DNA from: Microbulbifer sp. TB1203
GTDB taxonomy: Bacteria > Pseudomonadota > Gammaproteobacteria > Pseudomonadales > Cellvibrionaceae
Reading direction: 5' to 3'
Assembly: GCF_030997045.1 (NCBI RefSeq)
Contig: NZ_CP116899.1
Span: forward strand, 1,922,001 to 1,986,000
DNA: 64,000 nucleotides
Of this stretch, positions 61,630 through 64,000 are shown in pieces. The notes beneath the pieces were generated by a model that searched no databases, was not told the origin of the DNA, and saw only the letters and a program-made list of their open reading frames with translations. The translations under genes were made by a program, and so were the position numbers. How positions within the stretch are numbered: the stretch's first letter is position 1; the number at the start of each line of letters is the position of its first letter.

Positions 61630-62040
61630 TTATTTTTCGATCCGCGAAACTCTAAACTCTAAATATTTTATTATCATACCAATAAAGACATTAACCCAAA
61701 AAACAGGAATAAAAACAGCCAGAGCCAAGTACGTTATAAAGGTGTACCCTTCGAGTTCAGAATACCCAATTACTCTATCGGTAAATATAATCTGCCCTAC
61801 AATTAAAACAAACACCGATGATAAAGCACCTACGGCTAGCATAGAAGGCATATAAAATAAAAACCTGAATGAAGCAATTTTCCTAAAAATCAAAGCTGCT
61901 AGCATAGAGATTGCCGCGGACAGAACAATATAATAAATGGTACTTTCAAAGCTCTTATAGAAAAATAGGAATAGAAAATATACCATAGGATTAAAATAAG
62001 AAATGAGGACCAATAAAATCATTTTATTATAGGACTGCAT
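61630..62040 (-). CDS. Putative membrane immunity protein of the Rhs toxin
   Basis: 136 aa, four predicted transmembrane helices (about 8-28, 34-51, 62-86, 104-124), AT-rich. ATG 62040 lies 2 bp beyond the Rhs stop. Position and topology are typical of immunity proteins against toxins acting at the inner membrane or periplasm. No named family. Confidence 0.6.
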   Translation of the reverse strand: MQSYNKMILLVLISYFNPMVYFLFLFFYKSFESTIYYIVLSAAISMLAALIFRKIASFRFLFYMPSMLAVGALSSVFVLIVGQIIFTDRVIGYSELEGYTFITYLALAVFIPVFWVNVFIGMIIKYLEFRVSRIEK

Positions 62041-62042
62041 GG

Positions 62043-64000
62043 TTATTCACTCCTCCCCAAGGATTTCAATAGCGACTTATGGAGCGATCCAGGGTGAAAA
62101 CCTCGAACCTCCTTAAATCTAGGGGCTCTAGATAAAGCGTATCCACAACTAGTGGCACAAAATGGAGCTGTTGACACAACAAACTCTGAGCTCATCAATC
62201 TTGCTTCTTCATTAGTGATAATGAATTCTATTACATCTACGTCTCCATCAAAATTGTTAATATATGCATTTGGATCAGCATACTCGTCAGTAAAAATGTC
62301 GGAATGTCTCATTCCTATGGCATCGAGCCCATCAGGAAAATATTCTTGCCCTGCAGGGTCGTAAAGTACTTTACCATTACCATATCCATCATCTTCAAGC
62401 CACAACGCTGAGTGATCAATTCCTTTTCTCACTGTAAGTAACATAGCATTTATTCTAGTTTCTGACCCTTGGTCAGTTCGTCGACCCGTAACTTCTACTT
62501 CCTCCATTTTCTCCTTTTTCGATCTCTCAGGAGGTTGGTAATGGCATTGACTGCTACCCGTTGCCTCACACTGCTCACGAGTCACCTGATTCATGCCTGA
62601 CGGATCAAGCAAATTAATAGGGTCATTTACAACATAGGCATACCAGTTCAGTCCAGCCGCGTATCCAATCGGGTCCGTCTGCATGAATCGCCCAAGGCCA
62701 GGATTGTAGAACCGTGCCTTGTAGTAGTACAGCCCCACATCTTCCAGCCACAGCTGTCCAGTGTACTGGAAGCGGCCGGTATTACCGGATGCTTGATTGC
62801 CGTACTCGTCGTAGGCATTGATCGCGTAGTTCCCGCCGGACTGGTTGGTGATGCCGACGATACTGCCCTGGTGGTTCTCGTGAAAGTAGCGCTTGGTGCC
62901 GGTCCCAGCGCCTTCGTACCAGACGATAGGATCGTCGATGGCGGGGCCGTGGACATAGCGGCGCAAGACGTTACCGTTTTCATCCACTTCCCCAATCAGG
63001 TCACTGCCATCGTAGAGAAAACCTGTGTAGCTCCCGGATTTCTCCACGCTGTGCAGGCGGTTTTCCGCATCGTAGCGCAGTTGGGTGGTACCGCTCGTGT
63101 TTGCCTCAATCAGCAGATTATTGGCATTGTAGCTATAGGTCTTGCCGCCGTGGGCCTTCAGGTTGCCGCGGGCATCGTAGGTGATGCTGGTGCCGCCGGC
63201 GCTGGTAACCTGATTCAGGGCGTTGTTGCTGTAACCAATATTGGTGCCCACATCCGGGTTGAACTCATAATCCGGATTCTCTATTTCCAGGCCGCGGCCA
63301 GCGAGCTGGCCGGCGCGATTATAGGTGAAACTTTCGCCAATATCGTCGTAATCACCACCCCCCACATCGGTGGCCAAATCGGTAAGGCGAGAGACGCCGT
63401 CATAGTCGTAGGCGGTGACTACACCGTTGGCGCGCAACAGGCTCCTTCTACGGCCGTAGTTATCGTAGGCGAAACTGGCGATAGTGGTGGAGCCGCTTTC
63501 CTTGATTCCTCGCAGGTGGTCGCCGGAGTAGCCGCTTACGGAGTAATCGTAGGTGACGTAGAAGCCGTCCGGCCAAGTGAGGCGGTTGCGTCGGCCGTAG
63601 GGGTCGTAGCCGTATCTCACTGTGCCGCGGGCTGTGGTTTCCGAAAGTTTCCGGCCAAGAGCGTTGTACTGGTGAATACTGGCTGTGTTGGCGATACCTT
63701 CGGTGGTGTTGGTGTGCTCCGTGACCTGGCCGAAGTTGTTATAGGTAAAGGTTTCTGCGATGGCGCCGGTCTTGGTCTCCACTCTACCCAGTGCATCGTG
63801 AGAGAAGTTGACAGTCTGTCCATCGCGCAAACGTATACTACTTACTTTGGCACCACTGTAGTTTGTTTGAAGATAATCGGTACTGCTCTCGGTACTACCA
63901 TTGCCCGGCTGGGGATAGACGGTTTTCCATGGGCGGTTGAAACTATCGTATTTATAGAATGTAGTATTGCCACGGCCGTCCTGTACAGATGCCAGCAGGC
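62043..64000 (-). CDS. Rhs/YD-repeat toxin, C-terminal part (continues beyond window)
   Basis: The frame is open to the window edge (LLASVQDGRGNTTFYKYDSF...), so the start lies outside. Many YD repeats (NFSHDALGRVETKTGAIAET, YDPYGRRNRLTWPDGFYVTY, LRYDAENRLHSVEKSG), then the Rhs core boundary GLYYYKARFYNPGLGRFMQT, NWYAYVVNDPINLLDPSG. The variable tip of about 190 residues contains GIDHSALWLEDDGYGNGKVL, YDPAGQEYFP, FIITNEEARLMSSEFV and TAPFCATSCGYALSRAPRF. The His near 'HSALW' and Cys near 'CATSC' suggest a papain-like/NlpC-type cysteine hydrolase toxin; that is an inference from spacing only. Confidence 0.85.
   Translation of the reverse strand, partial: LLASVQDGRGNTTFYKYDSFNRPWKTVYPQPGNGSTESSTDYLQTNYSGAKVSSIRLRDGQTVNFSHDALGRVETKTGAIAETFTYNNFGQVTEHTNTTEGIANTASIHQYNALGRKLSETTARGTVRYGYDPYGRRNRLTWPDGFYVTYDYSVSGYSGDHLRGIKESGSTTIASFAYDNYGRRRSLLRANGVVTAYDYDGVSRLTDLATDVGGGDYDDIGESFTYNRAGQLAGRGLEIENPDYEFNPDVGTNIGYSNNALNQVTSAGGTSITYDARGNLKAHGGKTYSYNANNLLIEANTSGTTQLRYDAENRLHSVEKSGSYTGFLYDGSDLIGEVDENGNVLRRYVHGPAIDDPIVWYEGAGTGTKRYFHENHQGSIVGITNQSGGNYAINAYDEYGNQASGNTGRFQYTGQLWLEDVGLYYYKARFYNPGLGRFMQTDPIGYAAGLNWYAYVVNDPINLLDPSGMNQVTREQCEATGSSQCHYQPPERSKKEKMEEVEVTGRRTDQGSETRINAMLLTVRKGIDHSALWLEDDGYGNGKVLYDPAGQEYFPDGLDAIGMRHSDIFTDEYADPNAYINNFDGDVDVIEFIITNEEARLMSSEFVVSTAPFCATSCGYALSRAPRFKEVRGFHPGSLHKSLLKSLGRSE

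Noticed and set aside
1..64000. CRISPR arrays and tRNA/rRNA genes
   Set aside because: The many short repeats are dispersed palindromes with no regular spacers; no cloverleaf or rRNA sequence was recognised on reading either strand.

Overview
The window looks like the chromosome of a high-GC, polysaccharide-degrading marine or soil gammaproteobacterium of the Cellvibrionales/Microbulbifer type. The grounds are the housekeeping set (alaA, pdxB, xni, epmC, tusA, yheU, trmL, mnmC, recQ, ligB-like genes), a poly-serine linker in a multi-CBM arabinofuranosidase, a large TonB-dependent receptor, and the many REP-type palindromes with GTAGGAGCGG...CCGCTCCTAC ends. This placement is an inference from gene content; no rRNA or tRNA was found.

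Layout. (1) 1-21.6 kb is core chromosome: a partial alanine aminotransferase; a minus-strand operon epmC-xni-pdxB-NAD kinase-like gene coupled by 4-nt overlaps; small conserved genes; trmL-flavodoxin-mnmC; recQ; and an omega-amino-acid aminotransferase followed by mmsA (beta-alanine/valine-type catabolism). REP-like palindromes fill most gaps and also lie inside the reading frames of pdxB and mnmC. (2) 21.6-31 kb is accessory DNA laid down behind mmsA: a GH62 arabinofuranosidase, two degenerate copies of the mmsA 3' end, an IS3 element inside a YdjM-type gene, an IS256 element inside a TonB-receptor pseudogene, and an Rhs toxin tip with its lipoprotein immunity gene. (3) 31-57.5 kb is an arabinan/arabinose-glycan utilisation locus: TonB receptor, four GH43 enzymes (a fifth domain type carries a ricin lectin), GH51, GH97 and GH127. 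It is split by an 8-kb block (37.4-45 kb) of toxin-tip/immunity debris. (4) 57.6-64 kb has a LigB-type DNA ligase, a small membrane protein, an IS200/IS605 element and the 3' part of an Rhs gene with two immunity genes and an orphan tip.

How the genes work together. The receptor would import arabino-oligosaccharides cut outside the cell by the lipoprotein and secreted GH43 endo-arabinanases. GH43 exo-enzymes, GH62 and GH51 would remove alpha-L-arabinofuranose, GH127 beta-L-arabinofuranose, and GH97 a terminal alpha-galactose or beta-L-arabinopyranose. No araBAD-type genes or regulator are in the window, but candidate operators are visible.

The most unusual content is a dispersed polymorphic-toxin tip repertoire. 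There are three tandem [AHH-nuclease C-terminal fragment + Imm11-like gene] cassettes (one split by IS256), an orphan Rhs tip carrying an HExxH (M35-like) protease paired with a secreted protein that resembles the N-terminal domain of M35 proteases, an Rhs tip/lipoprotein pair next to an mmsA 3'-end copy, and an Rhs 3' end whose first immunity gene is followed in the same frame by a second toxin tip and second immunity gene.
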